A DNA stretch of 64,000 nt, from positions 124,001 through 188,000 of the forward strand of contig NZ_RBJB01000002.1 of assembly GCF_003634635.1 (NCBI RefSeq). Reading direction: 5' to 3'. This document shows positions 19,686 through 27,913 of this stretch, in pieces (positions within the stretch are counted from its first letter, which is position 1; every line of letters starts with the position of its first letter). Under the pieces are notes generated by a model that made no database searches, had not been told where the DNA came from, and saw only the letters and a program-made list of their open reading frames with translations. Source of the DNA: Marinobacter nauticus (lineage in GTDB: Bacteria; Pseudomonadota; Gammaproteobacteria; Pseudomonadales; Oleiphilaceae). The position numbers and the translations under genes are program-made.

Positions 19686-20891
19686 TCATTCTTCGGAGTG
19701 TTCGGTGCCGGCAGCGGCCAGGCGGGAGGCTTCTCGGGCAATCACCAGTTCTTCATTTGTGGGAATGACCAGCGCCGGATAACGCGAGTCCGGGGAACTG
19801 ATGCGGCCATCACTCCAGCGGCCGTGATGCTCGTTGAGGTCCGGATCCAGCTCGATCCCAAGCAGGTGCAGATGTCGGGTTGTGTCCTGGCGAATGCGGG
19901 CACTGTTTTCACCGATGCCGCCAGTAAAGACCAGAGCGTCCAGTTTTGTCAGGGACGCGGTCATCGCTCCAATATACCGCGCCAGGCGGAAGCAGAATAC
20001 GTCAATTGCCAACTGTGAGGGTTCGTGGCCATGGTCAGCCAGCTCACACAAGGTTCGCATGTCGTTTGTCTGGCCTGAGAGTCCCTGTAATCCGCTTTCT
20101 TTATTTAGCATCTCGTGGACGTCACCGGCACTCATACCCCGACTTGCGAGGTAGTCAAACAGCCCGGGATCGACGTCCCCGCTGCGGGTGCCCATCACGA
20201 GTCCCTCAAGCGGAGTCAGACCCATGCTGGTATCGACGCTGAGCCCATTCTGGATCGCTGTGATGCTACAACCGTTACCCAGATGGGCAGAGATAATTGA
20301 GGTGGTGGCTGGTGTCTTGTCCAGCAGACGAGCGGCCTCGTGTGCCATGAAATAATGACTGGTGCCGTGGAAGCCGTAACGACGCACTCCCCAGTCGCTG
20401 TAGCACCGTTCCGGTAGTGCGTATCGGTAAGCGCGCCCGGGCAGGGTCTGATGGTAAGCGGTATCGAACACCGCGACCTGTGGAACGTTCGGGAACAGCG
20501 CCTGCATGGCGCGAATGCCCGCAAGGTTTACCGGGTTATGCAGGGGGGCCAGCGCAGTGCAGGCTTCAATGGCGGATACCGTTTGATCATCAATCAACGA
20601 AGCTTCACGGAAGGTTTCGCCCCCATGGACCACTCGATGGCCAACAGCCATGGGTTCGCCCGTCATCAGAGCCCGGTCTTTAAATGCGTTGACGAGCGCC
20701 GCCAGCGCCTGGCTGTGGCTGGCACCGGAAGGTAAGTGAACCGGTGTTTCATCGCCATTGATGCGTGCAAAGGCATCGGATTGATTAAGTCTTTCCGCCA
20801 GGGCGGAGGTGATTTTCTGGTGGTCGTGATCAAACAGCGCGAGTTTCAGTGATGAACTGCCGCAGTTCACGACCAGGATTGAGTCGTCCAT
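19686..20891 (-). CDS. ackA: Acetate kinase
   Basis: AckA makes ATP and acetate from acetyl phosphate and ADP, or the reverse. The 401-residue product begins SILVVNCGSSSLKLALF, and has the family motifs VGHRVVHGGETF, FDTAYHQTLP, RRYGFHGTSHYF, and a C-terminal VFTGGIGENSARIR. It follows a GGDEF-EAL gene by 16 bases and precedes pta by 14 bases on the same strand, so all three may share a transcript. Confidence 0.97.
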   Translation of the reverse strand: MDDSILVVNCGSSSLKLALFDHDHQKITSALAERLNQSDAFARINGDETPVHLPSGASHSQALAALVNAFKDRALMTGEPMAVGHRVVHGGETFREASLIDDQTVSAIEACTALAPLHNPVNLAGIRAMQALFPNVPQVAVFDTAYHQTLPGRAYRYALPERCYSDWGVRRYGFHGTSHYFMAHEAARLLDKTPATTSIISAHLGNGCSITAIQNGLSVDTSMGLTPLEGLVMGTRSGDVDPGLFDYLASRGMSAGDVHEMLNKESGLQGLSGQTNDMRTLCELADHGHEPSQLAIDVFCFRLARYIGAMTASLTKLDALVFTGGIGENSARIRQDTTRHLHLLGIELDPDLNEHHGRWSDGRISSPDSRYPALVIPTNEELVIAREASRLAAAGTEHSEE

Positions 20892-20907
20892 GGTTGTGCC
20901 GTATTGA

Positions 20908-23367
20908 TTACTTTAGATTGGCCCGCTCATTGGTTTCGAGCCAGTGAATGAAGTCCTGCTCGGGCAGGGGGCGACTATAGAAGTAACCCTGGGAGTAGTC
21001 GCAATGCTCTGCTTTCAGGAAGTGAGTCTGGTCTTCTTCCTCAACCCCTTCGGCAACCACTTTCAGGCCGAGGCTGTGGGCCATGTTGATGATCGCGCGG
21101 ACAAGGGAAGCATCTTCGTTCTCTTTCAGGACATCCTGAACAAATGACTTGTCGATTTTCAGGGTATCGAACGGATAGCTTTTCAGATAGCTGAGTGCCG
21201 AATAACCAGTTCCGAAATCGTCGACCGACAAGCGGATTCCAACTTTGTCGAGTTGTTTGAGGATATCAGCGGTTTCGATGGAATTGTCCAGAATCAGCCG
21301 TTCCGTGATTTCCAGTTCCAGCAGTTCCGGCCGTAAATTGCTGTCGTTCAGCGCGCGCATGATGGCGTCGGTAAACCCGGGGTCCCGGAACTGGCGTGGT
21401 GATACATTGACGGCAATGCTGATCTCGCGCCCGGTCATCGCCTGCCAGCAGTACGCGGCTTGACAGGCTTCCTTGACGACCCATTCGCCGATCGGAATGA
21501 TCAGGCCGGTTTCCTCGGCCAGCGGAATAAAGCGATCTGGCATCACCATGCCCATGGCCGGATTGTTCCAGCGAAGCAGGGCTTCTGCCGCCACCAGGCC
21601 ACCACTGGCGGTGTCGACAATGGGTTGGAAATAGAGCTCGAATTCACCCAGCTCCAGGGCCTTGCGCATGTGAGATTCCATTTGCAGACGCTCGTGAGAA
21701 ACCTCGCTCATCTCCGGAGTAAAACGGGCATAGGCGCTCTTGCCTTTGTGTTTCGCCTCGTACATGGCCGCATCGGCGTGCTGGAGCAGGGTGCCGCTGT
21801 TATCCGAGTCGTCCGGGAAGGTGGCGATGCCAATACTGGTTGTAACAAACACTTCCTGGCCGCTGAGCATGAACGGCGGTGCGAAGGTTTTCAGAATACG
21901 TTCGGCAACCTGGGAAGAGGCGTCCGGCCCGTTCAGCCCCGGCAGCACCACAAGGAACTCATCACCACCCAGCCGCGCAACGGTACTGGTGCCGCGCAGG
22001 CAGCTGGAGATCCGGCGTGCGGCTTCAATCAGCAGGGTGTCACCGGCGTCGTGGCCGAGGGTATCGTTGATGTGCTTGAAGTTGTCCAGATCCAGGAACA
22101 TTACCCCAACCTTGGACTCATCACGCCTTGCCTGGGCCAGCGCCAGTTTCAGGCGGTCCAGCGCAAGCATGCGGTTGGGAAGCCCGGTCAGGATGTCGTA
22201 ATTCGCTTGCCGCAATAGCTGTTGCTCGTAACGTTTGCGGATGCTGATGTCTTCCCCGAGTATCAGGTAACCGGTGCTTTCACCGTTATTGTCCTTGATA
22301 GGGGTGACCACAAGCTGTTCCCAGTAGCGCTCGCCATTTTTCCGTGTGCTGTTGACTTCGCCTTGCCAAACGCCCACGCGCTGTACCTGAAGCCTGATGG
22401 ATTTCCATAGCTGTCTGGCTTCGTGGGAATCCACGCCAGGGTCAATAAGTGACGAGGGGTGCTTGCCGATGATCTCAGACGGGCTGTTCCCCGTCAGTTG
22501 GCTGAACTTCCGGTTCGCATATTCAATGCGCCATTGCCGGTCACAGATCAGGACCGAAGACGGGCTCTGGTCGATGGCTTTGGAGAATTTCCGGATTTCG
22601 GCTTCATCCCGTTCCCGCCTTGTGACGTCATCGATAAGGCGTTCGCGCATCTGGTTGATGGCTTCGGTCACCATGCCCAGTTCATCACGCTGGTAAGCGG
22701 GAGTATCTGGCCTATCCAGCTCCAGCGGGCGTGAAAGATTTCGCAATGACAGATCCCGGGTGTAGTCGGCCATGTCCGCCAGATGGCGAGTGACCAGATG
22801 GCGGAATATCCACAGAATCAGAATAGACACAACAAATATGATCAGGAACTGAGTGGCTAGAATGAAGCCCACCCGGCGCCTTAGTTCGTCATACACCCGG
22901 TGCAGACTGGCGGTGATGGTGAGCTCGCCCAGTCGAAATTCCGCATCGTCCCGGTAGATCAGCTCGAAACTGTGGGTGAGGGTATCGGTGTCTCGTGGGA
23001 GTTCGCCCATGACCAGTTCGGAGTCTGGTTCAATTCGGAGCCGGAGATGTTCGATATCGGGCAGGCTCAGAATGCCGTCCATCTGGGTTTGCAGGTGTTT
23101 TTGATCCAGAGCCCACAGGCTCTGGGCAAGGCTGGAGCGGTAGCCGGACTCAATTACCTGCATCCGCTGTTCAATCTTGGACAGGTCCTCGCGGTAGTCT
23201 GAATAGATCTGAATGCCGGACGCGAGCAATGTAAAGGCAGAGCTGAACAGAAGGATCCATGCCACCAGCCGGAATGATAAAGGAGAGGCCGCACGAAAAC
23301 GTTTCAAACGCGTCGCAATGTCTGGCATGTCTTTGATTTTTCGACCATCCAAGGAAGTATCGGACAT
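20908..23367 (-). CDS. Membrane GGDEF-EAL protein with HAMP and PAS domains
   Basis: This is a c-di-GMP turnover enzyme of 819 residues. Order: membrane helix (33-52), periplasmic sensor region (53-165), second helix (168-188), HAMP-like segment (189-250), PAS (260-380), GGDEF domain (390-550, motif GGDEF at 467-471) and EAL domain (560-815). The EAL catalytic set looks complete: EAL 595-597, N654, E686 in EITE, DD 716-717, K740 and E773. The RxxD inhibitory site is missing (RGTS at 458-461). It could be a cyclase, a phosphodiesterase, or both; the EAL half is more clearly intact. It heads the presumed operon with ackA-pta. Confidence 0.93.
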   Translation of the reverse strand: MSDTSLDGRKIKDMPDIATRLKRFRAASPLSFRLVAWILLFSSAFTLLASGIQIYSDYREDLSKIEQRMQVIESGYRSSLAQSLWALDQKHLQTQMDGILSLPDIEHLRLRIEPDSELVMGELPRDTDTLTHSFELIYRDDAEFRLGELTITASLHRVYDELRRRVGFILATQFLIIFVVSILILWIFRHLVTRHLADMADYTRDLSLRNLSRPLELDRPDTPAYQRDELGMVTEAINQMRERLIDDVTRRERDEAEIRKFSKAIDQSPSSVLICDRQWRIEYANRKFSQLTGNSPSEIIGKHPSSLIDPGVDSHEARQLWKSIRLQVQRVGVWQGEVNSTRKNGERYWEQLVVTPIKDNNGESTGYLILGEDISIRKRYEQQLLRQANYDILTGLPNRMLALDRLKLALAQARRDESKVGVMFLDLDNFKHINDTLGHDAGDTLLIEAARRISSCLRGTSTVARLGGDEFLVVLPGLNGPDASSQVAERILKTFAPPFMLSGQEVFVTTSIGIATFPDDSDNSGTLLQHADAAMYEAKHKGKSAYARFTPEMSEVSHERLQMESHMRKALELGEFELYFQPIVDTASGGLVAAEALLRWNNPAMGMVMPDRFIPLAEETGLIIPIGEWVVKEACQAAYCWQAMTGREISIAVNVSPRQFRDPGFTDAIMRALNDSNLRPELLELEITERLILDNSIETADILKQLDKVGIRLSVDDFGTGYSALSYLKSYPFDTLKIDKSFVQDVLKENEDASLVRAIINMAHSLGLKVVAEGVEEEDQTHFLKAEHCDYSQGYFYSRPLPEQDFIHWLETNERANLK

Positions 23368-23523
23368 AGCAATTACAGAAGCGATCCCTGACGTTGTTAC
23401 CTGTATTCCCTTGCCTACGACTATAGCAGCAGTTTACGGCAAATGCGCTGCAAACTCAGGATAAATCGAGAGAAATGGGGCAGGGCGTCTCACTTTGGCA
23501 ATTATTGCAATGACGAAATGAGC

Positions 23524-23565
23524 TTGATGCAGATCAATACGGGGCAGGCGCTGGCGGCGTAACCT
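23524..23565 (+). promoter_or_regulatory. FNR/Anr-type promoter upstream of the CcoM-like gene
   Basis: TTGATGCAGATCAA (23524-23537) is a perfect TTGAT-N4-ATCAA box for FNR/Anr, the oxygen-sensing activators. A -10-like TAACCT (23560-23565) sits 32 bases from the box centre, the geometry of a class II FNR promoter with the box near -41.5. The start codon of the small membrane protein is about 30 bases downstream of the inferred transcription start. Confidence 0.75.
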
Positions 23566-23603
23566 GAGCTTAATCAAGTTTTACAGGTACAGGAGACATA
23601 GCC

Positions 23604-23753
23604 ATGTATATGGACGCAGTTGTAATCGCCGGAATCGCCACAGTATTGCTGATGATTGGCTTCTTCGTCGGAGTCGGCATCTTCGTCATGAAGGATCAGA
23701 AGAGTCATGCTGCTAAAGGCGGAAAGCACCACCAGGGTGGTCATGGCAGCTGA
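23604..23753 (+). CDS. Small single-span membrane protein, CcoM-like (cbb3 oxidase small subunit)
   Basis: A 49-residue open frame with a good ribosome site (CAGGAGA). It has one membrane helix (residues about 5-28, DAVVIAGIATVLLMIGFFVG), then GIFVMKDQKSH and a glycine/histidine-rich tail. The pattern D-x-V-V-I-A-G-x-x-T-V-x-L-M, then GxGxFxxKD, resembles my recollection of CcoM, the small subunit of the Pseudomonas stutzeri cbb3 oxidase; the tail here is longer. An FNR/Anr promoter upstream fits a microaerobic oxidase role. The identity is from memory and not from a search. Confidence 0.6.
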   Translation: MYMDAVVIAGIATVLLMIGFFVGVGIFVMKDQKSHAAKGGKHHQGGHGS

Positions 23754-23773
23754 CGAACAAACAGCTTTGAAAT

Positions 23774-23849
23774 TGGCGTCCCCTAGGGGGTTCGAACCCC
23801 TGTTGCCGCCGTGAAAGGGCGGAGTCCTAGGCCACTAGACGAAGGGGAC
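23774..23849 (-). tRNA. tRNA-Glu (anticodon TTC)
   Basis: On the minus strand the 76 bases form a complete cloverleaf: acceptor stem GTCCCC(T)/(A)GGGGAC, D arm with GTCTAGTGGCC, anticodon arm CGCCCTTTCACGGCG with anticodon TTC, T arm GGGGTTCGAACCCC, and an encoded CCA end. Decodes GAA/GAG. Confidence 0.97.
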
Positions 23850-23888
23850 GCAACGTTTTCAAAAGCTTGCCTCGTCGAGGTGGCGCGT

Positions 23889-23917
23889 ATATTAAGTAAG
23901 GTGCCTGGGGCTGTCAA
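23889..23917 (-). promoter_or_regulatory. Sigma-70 promoter for tRNA-Glu
   Basis: Reading the minus strand, TTGACA (23917-23912), a 17-base spacer and TAATAT (23894-23889) form a near-consensus promoter about 40 bases before the tRNA, with a GC-rich stretch (CGCGCC) after the -10 as in stringently controlled promoters. Confidence 0.85.
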
Positions 23918-23934
23918 CGCTTTTTCTTAAAAAA

Positions 23935-24840
23935 TTATGTTCCCACACTTTCCCTCAACGCGGCTTCCAGTTCCGCAAGCCTGAATTCAAAACCCTCACG
24001 TTTGAGCCGATCCGGTATCGCCTTCTGACCGGTCAGTAACAGCCCGGCCATTTCCCCCAGTATCAGTTTCAGTGCGGGCGCTGGAGCCGGTATAACGGCG
24101 GGGCGGTGTAGAACCTGTGCAAGCGTTCTGGTGAATTCCGCATTGGTGACCGGGTTCGGGCTGACCATATTGTAGGGGCCGCTTGCCGTTGGCGTATCCA
24201 GCATCCAGAGCAGGCCGGAAACCACGTCGTCCCTGTGAACCCAGGGCATGTATTGCCGTCCGGAGCCCAGTTTTCCGCCAAGTCCGACCTTGAAGGGCAG
24301 GATCATGCGTTGCAGAAAACCGCCGTTACGGCCGGCCACCACGCCGGTGCGGGACAGGCAAACGCGTACGCCATCAGTTTCAAGCTTCAGCGCCTCCTGT
24401 TCCCAGTCCCGGCACAGTTGGTGTGTGAACTCATCATGGGGTTCTGTGTCTTCGGTAACCAGGTGATCCCCCTGGTTACCATAAAAGCCAACGGCAGAGC
24501 CGGATACCAGAACCTCCGGCATGTTGCTCCAGGTTCTGACCACTCCGACCAGGGTGCGGGTAAGATCAATGCGGCTGGCACGCAGCTCTTCCTTGCGGGC
24601 ATGGCTCCACCGTTTGTCGGCAATGCCTTCCCCGGCCAGGTTGATAACTGCATCGAAGCCCGGGTGTGCGCGCAACTTTTCCAGATCATCTGTGACTTCT
24701 ACCCGGCCGCAGATGGAGTGCACGGAATCCGGCTTCTGACGGCTGAGAACCGTTAGCCCATAACCGCGTTCAATCAACTCCCGGCACAGTATGTGGCCTA
24801 TAAACCCTGTGGCGCCGGTAACCAATATACGTTTGTCCAT
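23935..24840 (-). CDS. TIGR01777-type NAD-dependent epimerase (YfcH/SulA-like)
   Basis: A 301-residue short-chain reductase fold protein with N-terminal dinucleotide motif TGATGFIGHILCRELIERG, the LVSGSAVGFYGNQGD region (the S-x-x-Y area of this subgroup), and a C-terminal DUF1731-like segment (PAPALKLILGEMAGLLLTGQKAIPDRLKREG split across the end). Members are YfcH in E. coli; the substrate is unknown. A strong ribosome site (AGGAGGGAACCC) precedes the ATG. It follows the CbiX gene by 40 bases on the same strand. Confidence 0.88.
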   Translation of the reverse strand: MDKRILVTGATGFIGHILCRELIERGYGLTVLSRQKPDSVHSICGRVEVTDDLEKLRAHPGFDAVINLAGEGIADKRWSHARKEELRASRIDLTRTLVGVVRTWSNMPEVLVSGSAVGFYGNQGDHLVTEDTEPHDEFTHQLCRDWEQEALKLETDGVRVCLSRTGVVAGRNGGFLQRMILPFKVGLGGKLGSGRQYMPWVHRDDVVSGLLWMLDTPTASGPYNMVSPNPVTNAEFTRTLAQVLHRPAVIPAPAPALKLILGEMAGLLLTGQKAIPDRLKREGFEFRLAELEAALRESVGT

Positions 24841-24880
24841 GGGTTCCCTCCTGCGATCGGAATCCGTCGTTGGTTCTTTG

Positions 24881-25258
24881 TCAGTGTTCAGAGCGCTCCA
24901 GTTCCTCCTTAACCACATCACGGATGGCCAGTCCAAGCCTCGGATTTTTCCCGATTGGTTCAGCCAGGCGGATAGTAACGCCGTGTTCCGCCTCCAGTCT
25001 TTCGATCATGGCTGGAACATCTTTTCGCAAGTGGCGGCCCGCAGCGAGAAATAACGGGACGACCGTGAATTGCTCCACGCCTTGCCCTTTGGCCCGGTTC
25101 ACAATGGTATCCAGTGAGGGTTCTGCCAGTTCCATGTAGGCAATGGCTGCATTCTCGATTGACTCTACGGTCGGTTCGGCCAGTTTCTCGAAGGTCTCGC
25201 ACCAGCGCGCGTCGCTGCTGCCGTGGGCCAGTAAAATAATCTGGTGTGGTTGGGTCAT
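24881..25258 (-). CDS. CbiX/SirB-type chelatase domain protein (short form)
   Basis: A 125-residue single-domain protein with the family motif ILLAHGSSDARW and a second half VVPLFLAAGRHLRKDVP that includes a conserved His. These are features of class II tetrapyrrole chelatases (CbiX, SirB), which insert Co or Fe into sirohydrochlorin. The short length fits CbiX-small proteins. No other siroheme or cobalamin gene is nearby, so the metal and substrate cannot be assigned. Confidence 0.8.
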   Translation of the reverse strand: MTQPHQIILLAHGSSDARWCETFEKLAEPTVESIENAAIAYMELAEPSLDTIVNRAKGQGVEQFTVVPLFLAAGRHLRKDVPAMIERLEAEHGVTIRLAEPIGKNPRLGLAIRDVVKEELERSEH

Positions 25259-25359
25259 AACATCTCCGATCTGGTCGTTTGTGTCGATACGACCGTAAAC
25301 TTGACGGCAGTGGGTCGTTTAAAGTGATCCTGACAATCAATGTATCAGGGAGTTGTCAG

Positions 25360-25962
25360 ATGTTCGATTGGAAAGAGCTTCTGGATTTCTGGTTCGGTGA
25401 ATTAGATGAAAACGGTATTCCTGATCGCGATCATCGCAACCGTTGGTTTCGCAGTGACCGTGCCTTCGATCAGGAAATCCGGCGCAGGTTCCTGTCTCTG
25501 GTGCTGTTTGCCTCAGAGCAGGGTTTGGACCACTGGCGTAAAGCCGCCGGAGGCTCGCTTGCTGAGATTATCTTGCTGGATCAGTTCACCCGCAATATTT
25601 TTCGCGGGGGCGCCATGGCCTTCGATAACGATCGTCTGGCCCGGCAATTGTGTCGCGGCGCGATGCAGCGAGGACAGGATCTCGAGTTGCCGCCGGTACA
25701 GCGTGCTTTCCTCTATATGCCGTTACAACATTCCGAAAAGCTGGCGGATCAGGAGCTTTCGGTGGAATGCTATCAGCAATTGTCTGCCACCACCGATGGC
25801 GTTCTGGGAGACTTTCTGGGCAGTTTTCTTCAGTCGGCTCGCGATCATCGGGATATTATTGCCCGTTTTGGCCGATTTCCTCATCGCAACAAAGCCCTGA
25901 AGCGCGCGTCGTCGCAGGATGAACAGGCTTATCTTGAGGGCGGGCCGCGCTTTGGCCAGTAG
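25360..25962 (+). CDS. DUF924 family protein
   Basis: A 200-residue helical protein beginning MFDWKELLDFWFGELDENG, with DQFTRNIFRGGAMAFDND and RAFLYMPLQHSEKLADQELS, the hallmark motifs of the DUF924 (TPR-like) family. The function is not established. The start is the ATG at 25360, with GGGAG upstream. It is divergent from the CbiX gene. Confidence 0.85.
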   Translation: MFDWKELLDFWFGELDENGIPDRDHRNRWFRSDRAFDQEIRRRFLSLVLFASEQGLDHWRKAAGGSLAEIILLDQFTRNIFRGGAMAFDNDRLARQLCRGAMQRGQDLELPPVQRAFLYMPLQHSEKLADQELSVECYQQLSATTDGVLGDFLGSFLQSARDHRDIIARFGRFPHRNKALKRASSQDEQAYLEGGPRFGQ

Positions 25963-26059
25963 AGCTCGCCAGTTTGATGATCGGTTCAACGAATTGACTG
26001 TCGATAACGGGCACACTCCCTTACAGTGATAACAAGAAAAGCAGCGGAGTAAGAACAGG

Positions 26060-26806
26060 ATGTCATCTACCAACCCGGCGGTGAGCGATAACCCGGGCGC
26101 CAATAAACCTATCTCCAACAATAACAGGGCCCCAGGGCGGGGTGGCAGAACCACTCGTGCGAAAAGTGAAATCCGGCGTCATGCCATTCTCAAAGCAACC
26201 ATCCGGGTAGCGGCGAAGGACGGTATCAAAGGTATCAAACATCGTTCCGTCGCCAGGGAAGCAGGCGTACCCCTGGCAGCAACCACCTATTATTTCCGAG
26301 ACATCAACGAGTTGATCAGCGACGCCTTCATGCTGTACGCGAAGGAAGCCGGTGCGGAACTGAAAGCCTTCCACGACACCCTGAATCTGGTGCTCGATGG
26401 TGTGCCTGCGGAACAATTGCGCCGCGGCGCTGAGTTCCGTCCGGAGCTGTGTCAGCGCCTGACCGACTTTGCCCGGGCCTGGATGCAGGAGCAGTTTACA
26501 CGCCGGAGGGAGCAGGTGCTGGCAGAGCAGGTGTTTTTGATGGAGGCCCTCAGAGATGACCGTCTGGCCAGGGTGGCTCGTCGGTATCGGCAGTCCTGGA
26601 TTGATGGTCTCGAGCAGCTCCTGGTACGACTGGATTCGCCGTGCCCTCGTCAGGACGGTACCCTGATCGTCAATGTAGTGCTGGGTATGAGCTACGATCT
26701 GCTGCTGGAAGTGCCCGGCACCGAGGCTGAGGTATTGAGTGCATCCGTGGCCAGAATTGTGCAGTTGGCCCTAGGGGTGGAACCCGAAGACCTGCGAGCA
26801 CCATGA
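26060..26806 (+). CDS. TetR-family transcriptional regulator
   Basis: A 248-residue repressor-type protein. After a polar 35-residue lead, the TetR helix-turn-helix is clear: IRRHAILKATIRVAAKDGIKGIKHRSVAREAGVPLAATTYYFRDINELI, split here at residues about 38-85. The rest is a helical ligand-binding domain. The VPLAATTYYF recognition helix places it in a subgroup often seen in pseudomonads, different from PsrA. The ligand is unknown. Confidence 0.88.
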   Translation: MSSTNPAVSDNPGANKPISNNNRAPGRGGRTTRAKSEIRRHAILKATIRVAAKDGIKGIKHRSVAREAGVPLAATTYYFRDINELISDAFMLYAKEAGAELKAFHDTLNLVLDGVPAEQLRRGAEFRPELCQRLTDFARAWMQEQFTRRREQVLAEQVFLMEALRDDRLARVARRYRQSWIDGLEQLLVRLDSPCPRQDGTLIVNVVLGMSYDLLLEVPGTEAEVLSASVARIVQLALGVEPEDLRAP

Positions 26807-26840
26807 TTATCAGCGGCTGTTAAATTTTTTCACGAAAGTG

Positions 26841-26868
26841 TTGACGGCCCCCGAGTTATCAGTAGAAT
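26841..26868 (+). promoter_or_regulatory. Sigma-70 promoter for tRNA-Gly
   Basis: TTGACG (26841-26846), a 16-base spacer and TAGAAT (26863-26868) lie 36 bases before the tRNA, followed by a GC-rich discriminator. Confidence 0.75.
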
Positions 26869-26904
26869 ACGCAGCCGTTGTCAGGCAACGCCCGGCAGCA
26901 ATCA

Positions 26905-26980
26905 GCGGGAATAGCTCAGTTGGTAGAGCACAACCTTGCCAAGGTTGGGGTCGCGAGTTCGAATCTCGTTTCCCGCTCCA
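26905..26980 (+). tRNA. tRNA-Gly (anticodon GCC)
   Basis: A complete 76-base cloverleaf: acceptor GCGGGAA/TTCCCGC, D arm TAGCTCAGTTGGTAGAGCA, anticodon arm CAACCTTGCCAAGGTTG with anticodon GCC, T arm CGAGTTCGAATCTCG, and encoded CCA. Decodes GGC/GGU. Confidence 0.98.
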
Positions 26981-26987
26981 GAATTCG

Positions 26988-27016
26988 GAAACCCGGCCTA
27001 AGGCCGGGTTTCTTCG
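26988..27016 (+). terminator. Intrinsic terminator of tRNA-Gly
   Basis: AAACCCGGCC / GGCCGGGTTT with a short loop, followed by TTCTTCGTTT, directly after the CCA end. Confidence 0.85.
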
Positions 27017-27111
27017 TTTATAGCCTCGCAAAATCACTCACTACCTCTGTCTCGTCAGTTATACTCGGCAGCCATTTCCTGAATAATCCGGCAACTGAGG
27101 AAGGCGAAGCC

Positions 27112-27909
27112 ATGAAGGTGAAAACCCTCTATATCTACCCGGTCAAATCGTTGGCTGGAATCGAAGTGTCCGGTTTCAGCTTGGATGATTTCGGCCCGCA
27201 AGGTGATCGCCGCTGGATGATTGTTGATGGGGATAACCGCTTCGTCACTCAGCGTCGGTTGCCTCAGCTCGCCAATGTTTACACTGCTCTGCAGGAGGGC
27301 GTGGTGGTTATTGATGTGCCTGGCGAGGGGCTTTTCCCGCTTACGGCCGGCACAGACGCCGTGGAAGTAACGGTTTGGAGAGATCAGGTGGTTGCCACTG
27401 CCGGAGCTGATCGTGCTGCCGAGGCCTTGAGCCGCTATTGCGGAGAAACGCTCAGGCTGGTTTATATGCCTGATAGCTGTTTCCGGCGGGTGGATCCTGG
27501 TCGTGTCAGTGCTGAACGCCGAGTGGGTTTTGCCGATGGCTTCCCGTTGCTGGTGGTTAACCAGTCGTCTCTGGATGAGCTCAATTCCCGTCTCGAATCC
27601 CCGGTCGATATGCGTCGCTTCAGGCCGAACATTGTGGTTGAGGGGGCGGGGGCCTGGGCGGAAGACACCTGGCGGAGCGTCAGCGTTGGTGAAAGCCGGC
27701 TGGATCTTGTCAAACCCTGCTCCCGTTGTGTGATGACCACGGTCAACCCGGATACTGGCGAGAAAGAATCCGCCACTCAGCCCCTCAAGACTCTGGCCAG
27801 CTATCGAAAGACCCGGGACGGCGTTATTTTTGGGCAAAATGCCGTGCACCAGAAGCCCGGCGAGATATCTGTGGGCGATGAGGTAACCGTTTTGAATCAG
27901 GAGAATTGA
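27112..27909 (+). CDS. MOSC-domain protein (YcbX-like, no ferredoxin domain)
   Basis: A 265-residue protein with an N-terminal MOSC_N beta-barrel (VKTLYIYPVKSLAGIEVSG, GDRRWMIVDGDNRFVTQR) and a C-terminal MOSC domain with conserved cysteine motif KPCSRCVMTTVNPDTG. MOSC proteins bind molybdenum cofactor; YcbX reduces N-hydroxylated compounds. The 2Fe-2S domain of E. coli YcbX is absent. It ends 4 bases before uup. Confidence 0.87.
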   Translation: MKVKTLYIYPVKSLAGIEVSGFSLDDFGPQGDRRWMIVDGDNRFVTQRRLPQLANVYTALQEGVVVIDVPGEGLFPLTAGTDAVEVTVWRDQVVATAGADRAAEALSRYCGETLRLVYMPDSCFRRVDPGRVSAERRVGFADGFPLLVVNQSSLDELNSRLESPVDMRRFRPNIVVEGAGAWAEDTWRSVSVGESRLDLVKPCSRCVMTTVNPDTGEKESATQPLKTLASYRKTRDGVIFGQNAVHQKPGEISVGDEVTVLNQEN

Positions 27910-27913
27910 TACA

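Noticed and set aside
23774..26980. tRNA-Glu or tRNA-Gly acting as an integration site
   Set aside because: Neither tRNA 3' end is flanked by an integrase gene or by a repeated partial copy in the window.
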